The position numbers and the translations under genes are program-made. Below are positions 7,880-16,746 of a stretch of DNA of 64,000 nucleotides, in pieces. The notes beneath the pieces are model-generated. The model searched no databases. It was given only the letters and a program-made list of their open reading frames with translations, and was not told the DNA's origin. Within the stretch, counting starts at the first letter, position 1, and the number at the start of each line of letters is the position of its first letter. This DNA is from Pseudomonas piscis (GTDB taxonomy: Bacteria; Pseudomonadota; Gammaproteobacteria; Pseudomonadales; Pseudomonadaceae), in NCBI RefSeq assembly GCF_009380155.1, contig NZ_WHUV01000003.1, positions 558,001 to 622,000 of the forward strand, given 5' to 3'.

Positions 7880-9568
7880 ATGCAACCTGATTTCTGGAAT
7901 GATAAGCGCCCCGCCGGCGTCCCCAACGACATCGACCAGGGGGCCTACAAGTCGGTGATCGAGGTGTTTGAGCGTTCCTGCAAGAAATTTGCCGACCGCC
8001 CGGCCTTCAGCAACATGGGAGTGACCCTGACCTATGCCGAGCTGGAGCGCCACAGCGCGGCGTTCGCCGCCTACCTGCAGAGCCAGACCGACCTGGCTCC
8101 CGGGGATCGCATCGCGGTGCAGATGCCCAACGTCCTGCAATACCCGATCGCCGTGTTCGGTGCCCTGCGCGCCGGCCTGGTGGTGGTCAATACCAACCCG
8201 CTGTACACCGCGCGCGAGATGCGCCATCAGTTCAAGGACTCCGGAGCCCGGGCCCTGGTGTACCTGAACATGTTCGGGCAGAAGGTCCAGGAAGTGCTGG
8301 GCGACACCGATCTGCAGTACTTGATCGAGGCCCGCATGGGTGACCTGATGCCCACCGCCAAGGGCTGGCTGGTCAACATGGTGGTGGACAAGGTCAAGAA
8401 GATGGTGCCGGCCTACCACCTGCCCCAGGCCATCTCCTTCAAGAGCGCCCTGCGCCTGGGGCGTGGCCAGGGCATCAAGCCGCTGGCGATAGGTCTCGAC
8501 GATATCGCCGTGCTGCAATACACCGGCGGCACCACCGGCCTGGCCAAGGGCGCGATGCTGACCCACGGCAACCTGGTGGCCAACATGCAGCAAGCCCGTG
8601 CCTGTCTTGGCCAGCACGGCCCCGATGGCAACACCCAGTGGCGTGAGGGCCAGGAGGTGATGGTGGCGCCGCTGCCGCTGTACCACATCTATGCCTTCAC
8701 CGCGAACTGCATGTGCATGATGGTCACCGGCAACCACAACGTGCTGATCACCAATCCGCGGGATATCGGTGGCTTCATCAAGGAGTTGAAGAACTGGCGG
8801 TTCTCGGCATTCCTGGGCCTCAACACGCTGTTCGTGGCGCTGATGGACCACCCGGAATTCAAGAACCTGGATTTCTCCAACCTCAAGCTGACCAACTCCG
8901 GCGGTACGGCGCTGGTCAAGGCCACGGCCGAGCGCTGGCAGAAACTCACTGGATGCCGCATCACCGAAGGCTATGGCTTGACCGAGACGTCGCCGGTGGC
9001 CTGTACCAACCCCTATGGCGACAGTTCACGGCTGGGCACCGTCGGCCTGCCGGTACCGGGCACCCTGGTCAAGGTCATCGATGACCAGGGCGTCGAGTTG
9101 CCGCTGGGCGAGCGTGGCGAGCTGTGCATCAAGGGGCCGCAGATCATGAAGGGCTACTGGCAGAAGCCCGAGGCCACGGCCGAGGTGCTGGATGCCGAGG
9201 GCTGGTTCCGTTCCGGGGATATCGCAGTGATCGATCCGGACGGTTTCGTGCGTATCGTCGACCGCAAGAAGGACATGATCATCGTCTCGGGTTTCAACGT
9301 GTACCCGAACGAAATCGAAGATGTGGTCATGGCCCACCCGAAGGTGGCCAACTGCGCGGTGATCGGGGTGCCGGACGAACGCTCCGGCGAGGCCGTGAAG
9401 CTATTCGTCGTGCCCCGGGAAACAGGGGTCAGCCTCGAAGAACTCAAGGCCTACTGCAAGGAGAATTTCACCGGCTACAAGGTGCCCAAGCACATCGTCC
9501 TGCGCGAGTCGCTGCCGATGACCCCGGTGGGCAAGATCCTGCGCCGCGAGCTGCGTGATATCGCCTGA
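7880..9568 (+). CDS. fadD2: Long-chain fatty acid--CoA ligase FadD2
   Basis: 562-aa cytoplasmic/peripheral acyl-CoA synthetase that activates exogenous fatty acids with ATP and CoA. It has the AMP-binding motif YTGGTTGLAKGAML, the EGYGLTETSP motif, the adenylate-forming hinge VDRKKDMIIVSGFN and the C-terminal catalytic Lys in PVGKILRRELR. About two-thirds identical by eye to the next gene; the FadD2/FadD1 assignment follows the P. aeruginosa order (PA3300-PA3299). The ATG at 7880 has TAAGAGGA upstream. A 214-bp gap separates it from the divergent hydrolase and must hold both promoters. Confidence 0.93.
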   Translation: MQPDFWNDKRPAGVPNDIDQGAYKSVIEVFERSCKKFADRPAFSNMGVTLTYAELERHSAAFAAYLQSQTDLAPGDRIAVQMPNVLQYPIAVFGALRAGLVVVNTNPLYTAREMRHQFKDSGARALVYLNMFGQKVQEVLGDTDLQYLIEARMGDLMPTAKGWLVNMVVDKVKKMVPAYHLPQAISFKSALRLGRGQGIKPLAIGLDDIAVLQYTGGTTGLAKGAMLTHGNLVANMQQARACLGQHGPDGNTQWREGQEVMVAPLPLYHIYAFTANCMCMMVTGNHNVLITNPRDIGGFIKELKNWRFSAFLGLNTLFVALMDHPEFKNLDFSNLKLTNSGGTALVKATAERWQKLTGCRITEGYGLTETSPVACTNPYGDSSRLGTVGLPVPGTLVKVIDDQGVELPLGERGELCIKGPQIMKGYWQKPEATAEVLDAEGWFRSGDIAVIDPDGFVRIVDRKKDMIIVSGFNVYPNEIEDVVMAHPKVANCAVIGVPDERSGEAVKLFVVPRETGVSLEELKAYCKENFTGYKVPKHIVLRESLPMTPVGKILRRELRDIA

Positions 9569-9587
9569 ATCCCGTCCGTTCGACCCT

Positions 9588-9625
9588 GCGCGGGCAAGCC
9601 GGTTGGTGCAACGGCTTGCCCGCGC
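9588..9625 (+). terminator. GC-rich hairpin after fadD2
   Basis: A perfect 14-bp stem (9588-9601 with 9612-9625) with a 10-nt loop lies 20 bp after the fadD2 stop. There is no T-tract, so it may be a weak terminator, a processing site or a 3'-end stabiliser. Confidence 0.5.
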
Positions 9626-9694
9626 TGCCTTGGCCGGGCGCAAAGCCGCGGGCCAGAGCGGAATCGGTGGATGTAGAATTTTTACTCTAAAAGT

Positions 9695-9728
9695 GACCAT
9701 TGAATGGTCTTGAGTCACATTAGTGACT
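9695..9728. promoter_or_regulatory. Tandem palindromes upstream of fadD1 (putative operators)
   Basis: Two perfect dyads lie three bases apart: GACCATTGAATGGTC at 9695-9709 (7+1+7) and AGTCACATTAGTGACT at 9713-9728 (6+4+6). They are about 180 bp before fadD1. Neither resembles the PsrA box (GAAACnnnnGTTTC), so a different fatty-acid or catabolite regulator is implied. Confidence 0.5.
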
Positions 9729-9910
9729 AATCAGGCCTTCTTTGGCTCTAGGCGGCCTTTTCCAAAGCTGCTACTCTCGGCGCGCTTTGTGACTTCTCGG
9801 CCTAGTAAAAAGCCAGACTCACCACAAAAAAGACACCAATAAAAACACACACCCAATAAAAATCGCATCGAATGCGGTGATGAATTCGCGTTGCTGAGGA
9901 GTGGGCTTCC

Positions 9911-11602
9911 ATGATCGAAGACTTTTGGAAGGATAAGTACCCAGCTGGGATTGCTGCCGATATCAATCCAGACGAGTATCCGAATATTCAGGCGGTGTTG
10001 AAGCAGTCCTGCCAACGTTTCGCTGACAAACCGGCCTTTAGCAACCTCGGCAAGACAATCACCTACGGTGAGCTGTACGAGCTGTCCGGGGCTTTTGCCG
10101 CGTACCTGCAACAGCATACCGATTTGCAGCCTGGCGATCGAATCGCCTTGCAACTGCCCAACCTGCTGCAGTACCCGATCGCGGTATTCGGTGCGATCCG
10201 CGCCGGCCTGGTGGTGGTCAATACCAACCCGCTGTACACCGCACGGGAAATGGAACACCAGTTCAACGACTCCGGGGCCAAGGCCCTGGTCTGCCTGGCC
10301 AACATGGCCCACCTGGCAGAGAGCGTGGTGCCCAAGACCGGGGTCAAGCACGTGATCATCACCGAGGTGGCCGACCTGCTGCCGCCGCTCAAGCGCCTGG
10401 TGATCAACAGCGTCGTCAAGTACGTGAAGAAGATGGTGCCGGCCTATCACCTGCCCCAGGCCATCAAGTTCAATGACGTGCTGCGCAAGGGCCAGGGCCA
10501 GCCGGTTCGCGAGGCCAGCCCGGCCAGTTCCGACGTGGCGGTGTTGCAGTACACCGGTGGTACCACCGGCGTGGCCAAGGGCGCGATGCTGACCCACCGC
10601 AACCTGGTGGCCAACATGCTGCAATGCAAGGCCCTGATGGGCTCGAACCTCAACGAAGGTTGCGAGATCCTCATCACGCCGCTGCCGCTGTACCACATCT
10701 ATGCGTTCACCTTCCATTGCATGGCCATCATGCTGATGGGCAACCACAACATCCTGATCACCAACCCGCGCGACCTGCCGGCGATGGTCAAGGAACTGTC
10801 GAAGTGGAAGTTCAGCGGTTTCGTCGGCCTCAACACCTTGTTCGTCGCCCTGTGCAACAGCGAGGCGTTCCGCAAGCTGGACTTCTCCGCGCTGAAGGTC
10901 ACCCTGTCCGGCGGCATGGCCCTGCAATTGGCCGCGGCCGAGCGCTGGAAGTCGGTGACCAACTGCCCGATCTGCGAAGGCTACGGGATGACCGAAACCA
11001 GCCCCGTGGCCACGGTCAACCCGATCCAGAACATCCAGATCGGCACCATCGGCATCCCGGTGCCGTCGACCCTGTGCCGCGTGGTCAACGATGCTGGCGA
11101 GGAACTGCCCCTGGGTGAAGTCGGCGAGCTGTGCGTGAAGGGCCCGCAAGTGATGAAGGGCTACTGGCAGCGCCAGGACGCCACTGACGAAGTCCTCAAC
11201 AGCGAAGGCTGGCTGAAGACCGGTGACATCGCCCTGATCCAGCCCGACGGCTACATCCGTATCGTCGATCGCAAGAAGGACATGATCCTGGTCTCGGGTT
11301 TCAACGTGTATCCCAACGAACTGGAAGATGTGCTGGCCTCGTTGCCGGGCGTCCTGCAGTGTGCGGCGATCGGCGTGCCGGACGAGAAGTCCGGCGAGAC
11401 CATCAAGATCTTCATCGTCGCCAAGCCGGGGGTAACCCTGACCAAGGAACAGGTGATGACCCACATGCGCGCCAACGTCACCGGCTACAAGGTGCCCAAG
11501 GCTGTGGAGTTCCGCGATGCCCTGCCGACCACCAACGTCGGCAAGATCCTGCGCCGCGAGCTGCGTGACGAAGAACTGAAGAAGCTCGGCGTGAAGAAGT
11601 AA
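9911..11602 (+). CDS. fadD1: Long-chain fatty acid--CoA ligase FadD1
   Basis: 563-aa acyl-CoA synthetase, paralogue of the preceding gene. The same motifs are present: YTGGTTGVAKGAML, EGYGMTETSPVA, VDRKKDMILVSGFN and the C-terminal NVGKILRRELRDEELKK. It activates long-chain fatty acids for beta-oxidation. The start ATG at 9911 is preceded by GAGGAGTGGGCTTCC. It has its own 342-bp upstream region with palindromes and a bidirectional terminator after the stop. FadD1 versus FadD2 naming rests on synteny with P. aeruginosa. Confidence 0.93.
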   Translation: MIEDFWKDKYPAGIAADINPDEYPNIQAVLKQSCQRFADKPAFSNLGKTITYGELYELSGAFAAYLQQHTDLQPGDRIALQLPNLLQYPIAVFGAIRAGLVVVNTNPLYTAREMEHQFNDSGAKALVCLANMAHLAESVVPKTGVKHVIITEVADLLPPLKRLVINSVVKYVKKMVPAYHLPQAIKFNDVLRKGQGQPVREASPASSDVAVLQYTGGTTGVAKGAMLTHRNLVANMLQCKALMGSNLNEGCEILITPLPLYHIYAFTFHCMAIMLMGNHNILITNPRDLPAMVKELSKWKFSGFVGLNTLFVALCNSEAFRKLDFSALKVTLSGGMALQLAAAERWKSVTNCPICEGYGMTETSPVATVNPIQNIQIGTIGIPVPSTLCRVVNDAGEELPLGEVGELCVKGPQVMKGYWQRQDATDEVLNSEGWLKTGDIALIQPDGYIRIVDRKKDMILVSGFNVYPNELEDVLASLPGVLQCAAIGVPDEKSGETIKIFIVAKPGVTLTKEQVMTHMRANVTGYKVPKAVEFRDALPTTNVGKILRRELRDEELKKLGVKK

Positions 11603-11617
11603 GCCGTAGCGCCCATG

Positions 11618-11645
11618 AAAAAGCCCCGCCAGTGCGGGGCTTTTT
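11618..11645. terminator. Bidirectional terminator between fadD1 and the convergent hypothetical gene
   Basis: A 12-bp stem with a CAGT loop is flanked by A5 on the left and T5 on the right, so it can terminate both fadD1 and the minus-strand gene ending at 11658. Confidence 0.9.
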
Positions 11646-11657
11646 CATGCCGGCCAA

Positions 11658-12035
11658 TTACTGCTGGAACTGGGCGAAACCCACGCCGGTACCGGCAGGG
11701 CGTACATCTTTGAGGAAGGAGTCCTTGTCGGCGCTCAGCTCCAGGCTCAGGGCCGCCTTGCGCTTGCCTTCGTTACGCACTTCCAGGCCTTCGCGTTTCT
11801 TGCGCAGGAAGCTGGTCGGCACCTTCAGATGGATCAACTGGTCGGTGCTTGGGGTGTACAGCAGCAGGTGCAGCCATTCTTGCTGGCCGACCGCCAGGCG
11901 GGCGAGCAGAATGTCGAACCACCAGATATTGCGGTTGCGGTTGAGCTCCGCGAACTGGCAATTGTCGACGTCCAGCACCGCGCGGCCCAGTTCCTGGTTT
12001 CTACGGGCGATGGCCTGCTTTTTATCGAATTTCAT
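11658..12035 (-). CDS. Conserved hypothetical protein
   Basis: 125-aa soluble protein with no signal peptide or membrane segment and no domain I recognise. It begins MKFDKKQAIARRNQELGRAV and carries a conserved-looking central NRNRNIWWFDI stretch. The ATG at 12035 is supported by GGAAG six bases upstream; an ATG-less extension upstream lacks such a site. I recall similar hypothetical proteins across Pseudomonas, but no function. It converges on fadD1 and shares its terminator. Confidence 0.75.
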   Translation of the reverse strand: MKFDKKQAIARRNQELGRAVLDVDNCQFAELNRNRNIWWFDILLARLAVGQQEWLHLLLYTPSTDQLIHLKVPTSFLRKKREGLEVRNEGKRKAALSLELSADKDSFLKDVRPAGTGVGFAQFQQ

Positions 12036-12246
12036 AAGCTTCCTACGCAAATGGGATCTTCAGGGCTTGGCCTGAACGGCCGCGCATTCTCCAGGGTTGC
12101 CCGGCAAACATAAAGCGCAACTGCGGATCGGCGATCGAAGGCTGGAGCAAAATAATTGAAACTCTGCGCAACGGCCGCAGGTCAACCCAGGGTAGCAACG
12201 CATTTCCCTTTTTGTTCGAACCACCATCGTCTCACGGAGAAATACC

Positions 12247-12438
12247 ATGGGTAGCACAGCGGATAAGGCAAAAGGTCTGGTCAATGAAGCCGTCGGCAAC
12301 GTCAAGCAAGGTGTTGGCAAGGCGACCGACAACACCAAGTTGCAGGCCGAGGGCAAGATCCAGGAAAAGAAAGGCGAAGCCCAGCAGGCTCTTGGCAAGG
12401 CCAAGGACGCGGTGAAGAAGACGATCGACAAGGCCTGA
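12247..12438 (+). CDS. CsbD family stress-response protein
   Basis: 63-aa, highly charged, Lys/Ala/Gln-rich helical protein starting GSTADKAKGLVNEAVGNVKQ, the CsbD family signature, with a repeated KGEAQQALGKAKDAVKK pattern. Family members are abundant general-stress proteins (sigma-B regulated in Bacillus, induced in stationary phase or osmotic stress in proteobacteria) without a defined activity. Preceded by ACGGAG and followed by a short terminator. It is a monocistronic unit. Confidence 0.88.
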   Translation: MGSTADKAKGLVNEAVGNVKQGVGKATDNTKLQAEGKIQEKKGEAQQALGKAKDAVKKTIDKA

Positions 12439-12464
12439 CACGGCATGCTCGAGAGCAGTCCCGG

Positions 12465-12488
12465 CGGCCATCCTCGGATGGCCGTTTT
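12465..12488 (+). terminator. Terminator after csbD-like gene
   Basis: An 8-bp stem (12465-12472 with 12477-12484), loop CTCG, followed by TTTT. Confidence 0.75.
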
Positions 12489-12614
12489 CATGTCCGCGAT
12501 AGCCGTGATCCGGCATCCACCGTGGTTGTGGTTCGCCAACTAGGCTAATTTATTGTAGAAAACGCCCCCTGAGTCGCCAGCGACTTCAACCTTTTTGCGG
12601 CGAAAGGAGACGCT

Positions 12615-13559
12615 ATGATTTTCCCGGACCTCAAAGGCCTGCCCTTGCATCGGGTGCTGATCCGCACGGTCAACGAATTCATCGCGGACGAGATGTCCAC
12701 CTATGCCTCGGCCCTGGCCTACCAGATGCTGTTCTCGCTGTTTCCCTTCATCCTTTTCCTCATCGCCCTGATCGGTTTCCTGCACCTGCCGGACTTCTTT
12801 TCCTGGCTGCGCTTGCAGGCCGAGCTGGTGCTGCCCCGCGAAGCCCTGGAGCAGGTGAACCCGGTGATCGACCAATTGCAGCAGTCCAAGGGTGGCCTGT
12901 TGTCGGTGGGTATCGTCATCGCCCTGTGGACCGCCTCGGCGGGCGTGCGGCTGATGATGAGCGCGATGAATGCCGCCTACGACGTGGTGGAGGGGCGGCC
13001 GATCTGGAAGCGCTTCCCGCTGTCGATCTTCTACACCGTCGGCATCGCCGGCATGCTCCTGGCGGCTGCGGCGCTGATGGTCCTGGGGCCGCAGGTGATG
13101 GCCTGGCTGGCAGGGCAGGTGGGCCTGGAGGATTTCATCGTCACCTTGTGGACCATCCTGCGCTGGCCGGTGATCGTGCTGCTGATGATGGTGGCGGTGG
13201 CCTTGATGTACTACGTGATGCCCGATGTGAAGCAGAAATTCCGCTTCATCACCCCAGGTTCGGTGCTGGCGGTGGTGGTGTGGATCATCGCTTCCCTGGG
13301 GTTCGCCTACTATGTGAAAACCTTCGCTAACTACAATGCGATGTATGGCAGTATCGGCGCGATCATCGTCCTGCTCCTGTACTTCTACATCTCTTCGGCG
13401 GTGTTGTTGCTGGGGGCGGAAATGAATGCGGTGATCGAACACATGTCGGCCGAAGGCAAGGACCCTGGTGCAAAGGACTTTGACGAGCCCGGCGACAAAC
13501 AACACGTTTCGGGACTGGGCCGCGATCACTCGCTCCAGCCGAGCACTGACGAAGCCTGA
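12615..13559 (+). CDS. YihY/virulence factor BrkB family membrane protein
   Basis: 314-aa inner-membrane protein of the YihY/BrkB family, with an N-terminal SALAYQMLFSLFPFILFLIAL segment and about six hydrophobic helices up to residue 270, then a charged cytoplasmic tail of roughly 45 residues. The family was once annotated as ribonuclease BN; that assignment was wrong and the role is not established. Preceded by AAAGGAG. Only two bases separate its stop from the deformylase start, so the two genes are cotranscribed. Confidence 0.88.
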   Translation: MIFPDLKGLPLHRVLIRTVNEFIADEMSTYASALAYQMLFSLFPFILFLIALIGFLHLPDFFSWLRLQAELVLPREALEQVNPVIDQLQQSKGGLLSVGIVIALWTASAGVRLMMSAMNAAYDVVEGRPIWKRFPLSIFYTVGIAGMLLAAAALMVLGPQVMAWLAGQVGLEDFIVTLWTILRWPVIVLLMMVAVALMYYVMPDVKQKFRFITPGSVLAVVVWIIASLGFAYYVKTFANYNAMYGSIGAIIVLLLYFYISSAVLLLGAEMNAVIEHMSAEGKDPGAKDFDEPGDKQHVSGLGRDHSLQPSTDEA

Positions 13560-13561
13560 AC

Positions 13562-14101
13562 ATGATCCGTGAAATCCTCAAGATGGGCGATGAGCGCCTG
13601 CTGCGCATCGCTCCCCCGGTACCGCCCGAGATGTTCGACAGCCCGCAACTCTGGGAGCTGATCGACGATATGTTCCAGACCATGGAAAGCGTCGGTGGCG
13701 TGGGGCTGGCGGCGCCGCAGATCGGCGTCGACCTGCAGCTGGTGATCTTCGGTTTCGAGCACAGCGAGCGTTACCCGGACGCCGAGGCGGTGCCGCAGAC
13801 CATCCTCATCAACCCTTTGATCACCCCCTTGAACCCGGAACTGGAAGAGGGTTGGGAGGGCTGTCTCTCGGTACCTGGCATGCGTGGCGTGGTCCAGCGT
13901 CACCGGAATATCCGCTACGAAGGCTTCGATCCCAGGGGCGAGCCCATCGTCCGCGTGGCCTCGGGTTTCCATGCCCGGGTGGTGCAGCATGAATGCGACC
14001 ACTTGATCGGCCGCCTGTACCCATCGCGTATCAGCGATTTTCGCAAGTTCGGGTTCACCGAGGTGCTGTTTCCCGACCTCGATCCCCAGGCCGACGACTG
14101 A
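13562..14101 (+). CDS. def: Peptide deformylase
   Basis: 179-aa Fe(II) enzyme that removes the N-formyl group from nascent proteins. All three motifs are present: GVGLAAPQIG, EGCLSVPG (metal-ligand Cys) and QHECDHLIG (metal-ligand histidines and catalytic Glu). This is probably an additional deformylase: the housekeeping def usually sits next to fmt, whereas this one follows a yihY-type gene. It converges on the GNAT gene with a 9-bp gap. Confidence 0.92.
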   Translation: MIREILKMGDERLLRIAPPVPPEMFDSPQLWELIDDMFQTMESVGGVGLAAPQIGVDLQLVIFGFEHSERYPDAEAVPQTILINPLITPLNPELEEGWEGCLSVPGMRGVVQRHRNIRYEGFDPRGEPIVRVASGFHARVVQHECDHLIGRLYPSRISDFRKFGFTEVLFPDLDPQADD

Positions 14102-14110
14102 CTGCGGGGT

Positions 14111-14518
14111 TCAACCCCGGGCCATGGCCAGCAGCGGTTTGCTGCGCTGGTAGCGCAGCAGCCGTTCGGCCAGGGGGTGCGGCAGTTGGAGAGCGGCGAC
14201 AAATCCCAGGCGTTGGTACCAGGGGACAAGGTCCGGGTGGCAGAACAGCCAGACCGGGCCTTCGAGCGAACCTAGCGCGCCTTCCAGCAAACGCCCGGCC
14301 AAACCCTGGCCGCGTTGGGGCGGGGCAACGAACAACCCCGTCAACCAATGTCCCTGGGCCACCGGGCTCAGGCTCATTCCCGCCAGAATCTCGCCATCGC
14401 GCAACACCCACAGCTGGCCATCGGCCGAAGCGCGCATGGATGATCGATGCTGGCGATAGAACTTGTTCAGCAAGGGCCGCGAGGCCTCGGCAAGCTGGCT
14501 GATGCGGTAGCTGGGCAT
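14111..14518 (-). CDS. GNAT family N-acetyltransferase
   Basis: 135-aa single-domain acetyltransferase. The acetyl-CoA-binding motif appears as LFVAPPQRGQGLAGRLLEGAL and the C-terminal part has the typical WYQRLGF. Substrate unknown. Start chosen at the ATG (14518) rather than a GTG two codons upstream; neither has a strong Shine-Dalgarno. It converges on def. Confidence 0.82.
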   Translation of the reverse strand: MPSYRISQLAEASRPLLNKFYRQHRSSMRASADGQLWVLRDGEILAGMSLSPVAQGHWLTGLFVAPPQRGQGLAGRLLEGALGSLEGPVWLFCHPDLVPWYQRLGFVAALQLPHPLAERLLRYQRSKPLLAMARG

Positions 14519-14646
14519 GGGCACGGCGGGTGGTGGAGGAGCGCGGATTATAAGGAAATCCCGGGCCGATCACAGGTGGCTCGTACCAGCGTGATCGATC
14601 CGGGAGGCGGCACCGGTTCGGTACCGCTCAAAGGTCAGCGGTCGGC

Positions 14647-15249
14647 TCAGGCCAGTTCGATTTCCAGCGCCGCGCGCACGGCCGGGCGTTGTTCGACACG
14701 GGCCTGGAATTTCACCAGGGCTGGCCACGCCGCCAGGTCGATATCGAACAGCGCAGTCCAGCGCAGCACGGTGAACAGGTAGGCATCGGCGACTCCGAAC
14801 TGGGCGCCTTGCAGGTAATCCTGGCGTTCCAGTTGCTTGTCCACGAAGGCCAGGCGCTTGGCCAATTTCTGGCGGAAAATTTCCCGGGCCTTGTCCCCGA
14901 AATCGGGGTTGAACAGCCAGTTGAGGATGCCGTGGACTTCAGTGGTGATGAAGTTCAGGGTCTCTTGCAGGCGGACCCGCTGCCAGGTGCCATTGGCTGC
15001 GGCGAGGCCGGCCTCGGGCTTGAGGTCGGCAAGGTATTGCAGGACTGCGGGGCCCTCGGTCAGCAGCTCGCCGTTGTCCAGCTGCAGCGCCACCACATAG
15101 CCCTTGGGGTTGATGCTGTAGAAGTCCTGGCCGTCCGCGGTGCGTTTGGTGTGGACGTCGACGCGGACCAGTTCGAACGGCAATTGCAGTTCCCGCAGGA
15201 TGATGTGGGAGGCCAGGGAGCAGGCTTGGGGAGCGTAGTAGAGTTTCAT
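14647..15249 (-). CDS. Glutathione S-transferase (GstA-like)
   Basis: 200-aa cytosolic GST. The N-terminal thioredoxin-like domain starts MKLYYAPQACSLASHIILRE, with Cys10/Ser11 as in bacterial beta-class enzymes, and has the glutathione-binding LTEGPAVLQYLAD motif; the C-terminal domain is all-helical. It conjugates glutathione to electrophiles. The ATG follows AAAGGGAA. It diverges from a LysR gene across a 101-bp gap, so that regulator is the probable controller. Confidence 0.9.
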   Translation of the reverse strand: MKLYYAPQACSLASHIILRELQLPFELVRVDVHTKRTADGQDFYSINPKGYVVALQLDNGELLTEGPAVLQYLADLKPEAGLAAANGTWQRVRLQETLNFITTEVHGILNWLFNPDFGDKAREIFRQKLAKRLAFVDKQLERQDYLQGAQFGVADAYLFTVLRWTALFDIDLAAWPALVKFQARVEQRPAVRAALEIELA

Positions 15250-15350
15250 GGGCAATTCCCTTTGAGGTGAAGGTGGAGCCAGTGTGGAGGACACCGGCAA
15301 CATGGGTAAAATTACTCTTTCAGAAATACTCCATAAGGATAGCTACTGTC

Positions 15351-16211
15351 ATGATGAACTTGATGCACTGGCGGTTGTTGGTGGCCATTGCCGAGTACGG
15401 CACCATCACCCGCGCCGCCGGGCAAGTGGGCATGACGCAATCCGGCGCCAGCCAGGCCCTGGCGCAGATGGAGGACATGCTTGGCGTGCGCTTGTTCGTC
15501 CGCGACCACCGTCGGGTACTGCCCACGGCGATCGGCCTGCAAGTGCTGGAGCAGGCACGAGCGATGCTTGGCTCCCTGGCGCAGATTCGCCAGCTGGTGG
15601 ACACCGCCCGCGGCATCCCCCGGGGCAGCTTGCGGCTGGCGGGGTTTCCGGTGGTGATGGCGACCTTCATGCCGCCGTTGCTGCAGCGCTTCAACCAGCT
15701 CTACCCGGGGATCGAGGTGGTGCAACTGGAGGTCAGCGACGACGAAGTGGATGCCTTGCTCGACGCGCAGTTGGTGGACCTGGGCGTGGTGCTGAACCCG
15801 GAGCCCGAGCGTCGCTCGTGGTTGCTGGGCCGCGACTCCTGGGTCGCAGTACTGCCCGAGGATCATGCCTGGCGCGGGTCCAGCATCGACCTGGCGAGCC
15901 TTGTGGCCCAGCCCTTCGTCCTGGCCACGGGCGGCTGCTCGGTGAATGCTCGCAGCCTGGCCGCCAAGGCGGGCCTGGCCTTGGCGGATGTACGGGTCGA
16001 GGTGCGCGAGTGGAACAGCGCCTTCAGCCTGGTGCGCGAACGGCTGGGAGTGACCCTGGTGCCCCGCAGCACCTTGCCCGAACAGCGCCAGGGACTGCGG
16101 GTAGTGCCCTTGGCCACTGCCCTGGAGCGTGAGTTCGCCCTGGTGCCGGCCACCGGCAGCGAGCCCAATGCGTTGGTGCGAGCCTTCCTCGACATTCTCG
16201 ACGAGCGTTGA
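15351..16211 (+). CDS. LysR family transcriptional regulator
   Basis: 286-aa LysR-type regulator with the N-terminal winged helix-turn-helix (RLLVAIAEYGTITRAAGQVG then QSGASQALAQMEDMLGVRLF) and a periplasmic-binding-like effector domain from about residue 90. Alternative Met codons at 15354 and 15363 exist; 15351 has AAGGAT upstream. Divergent from the GST gene, which it probably regulates. Effector unknown. Confidence 0.88.
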   Translation: MMNLMHWRLLVAIAEYGTITRAAGQVGMTQSGASQALAQMEDMLGVRLFVRDHRRVLPTAIGLQVLEQARAMLGSLAQIRQLVDTARGIPRGSLRLAGFPVVMATFMPPLLQRFNQLYPGIEVVQLEVSDDEVDALLDAQLVDLGVVLNPEPERRSWLLGRDSWVAVLPEDHAWRGSSIDLASLVAQPFVLATGGCSVNARSLAAKAGLALADVRVEVREWNSAFSLVRERLGVTLVPRSTLPEQRQGLRVVPLATALEREFALVPATGSEPNALVRAFLDILDER

Positions 16212-16746
16212 CGGGCAGCCTCTTCAAGAGCAGTAAGCAGGCAATGTTCGTGTCTTGTTTGTTACATGATCGCTAATCAACTGCAATGCCGGGAAAGTTG
16301 CGCGAACAGCCTGACTAGTGGACTTGCATAGAGTCGACGGCTGTCTATGCTCAAGCGTGAAAATTCGTATCCGTCGGCCTTCGAATATCAGCTTCGCGAT
16401 GTTCATGTCCATGTAGACGATGTTTGTTCGACTCTTTCCAGAACGCTGCGCCGGAGCTGCCGGTCACCGCAAGAGTGCCAGGCCAGAGGCGTCGCCGGCT
16501 CAGGAGCGTTCGCTCGGAGGGAGCCTGATGTCCTGTTAGGTCCGACCCGGCAATGGGTCATCGAGAAAAGGATGGCTTGATAAGAGTGTTGCAACATGGA
16601 CTCTCCGATTAAACATCATTTATCACCTGACACTTCCTTGCGCATATGCAGGGAGCGCTTGCCATGTTTTATGAACGTTGTGGTGGATCAGTTGAAAGAC
16701 TAGGAACTTCCGTCAATCAAAAGACAGCGTTGAAGGTGATACGACC
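16212..16746. other. 535-bp intergenic region upstream of the PAS-PAS chemoreceptor
   Basis: No convincing gene. A sigma70-like promoter lies at 16324-16351, which would give a leader of nearly 390 nt before the chemoreceptor start. A 35-codon ORF starting at the ATG at 16596 (ending 16703) and a 39-codon ORF starting at 16420 occur in the leader but lack good ribosome sites. The leader may be regulatory, or it may hold a small RNA or a decayed gene. Confidence 0.4.
16324..16351 (+). promoter_or_regulatory. Sigma70-like promoter
   Basis: TTGCAT (16324-16329), a 16-bp spacer and TATGCT (16346-16351). The boxes also form part of an inverted repeat GCATAGA/TCTATGC. It would start a transcript reading toward the chemoreceptor gene. 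Confidence 0.5.

Larger units (their letters stand above)
9569..9910. other. 342-bp intergenic region between fadD2 and fadD1
   Basis: No gene is seen here. It holds a GC-rich hairpin after fadD2 (9588-9625), two adjacent perfect palindromes (9695-9709 and 9713-9728) and then an A-rich leader (about 9825-9880) before the fadD1 ribosome site. The arrangement says fadD1 has its own regulated promoter rather than relying on read-through. Confidence 0.6.

Noticed and set aside
16347..16580. 77-codon open frame in the chemoreceptor leader
   Set aside because: Its start codon overlaps the predicted -10 box, there is no ribosome site, and the sequence is Arg/Ser-rich without a recognised motif.
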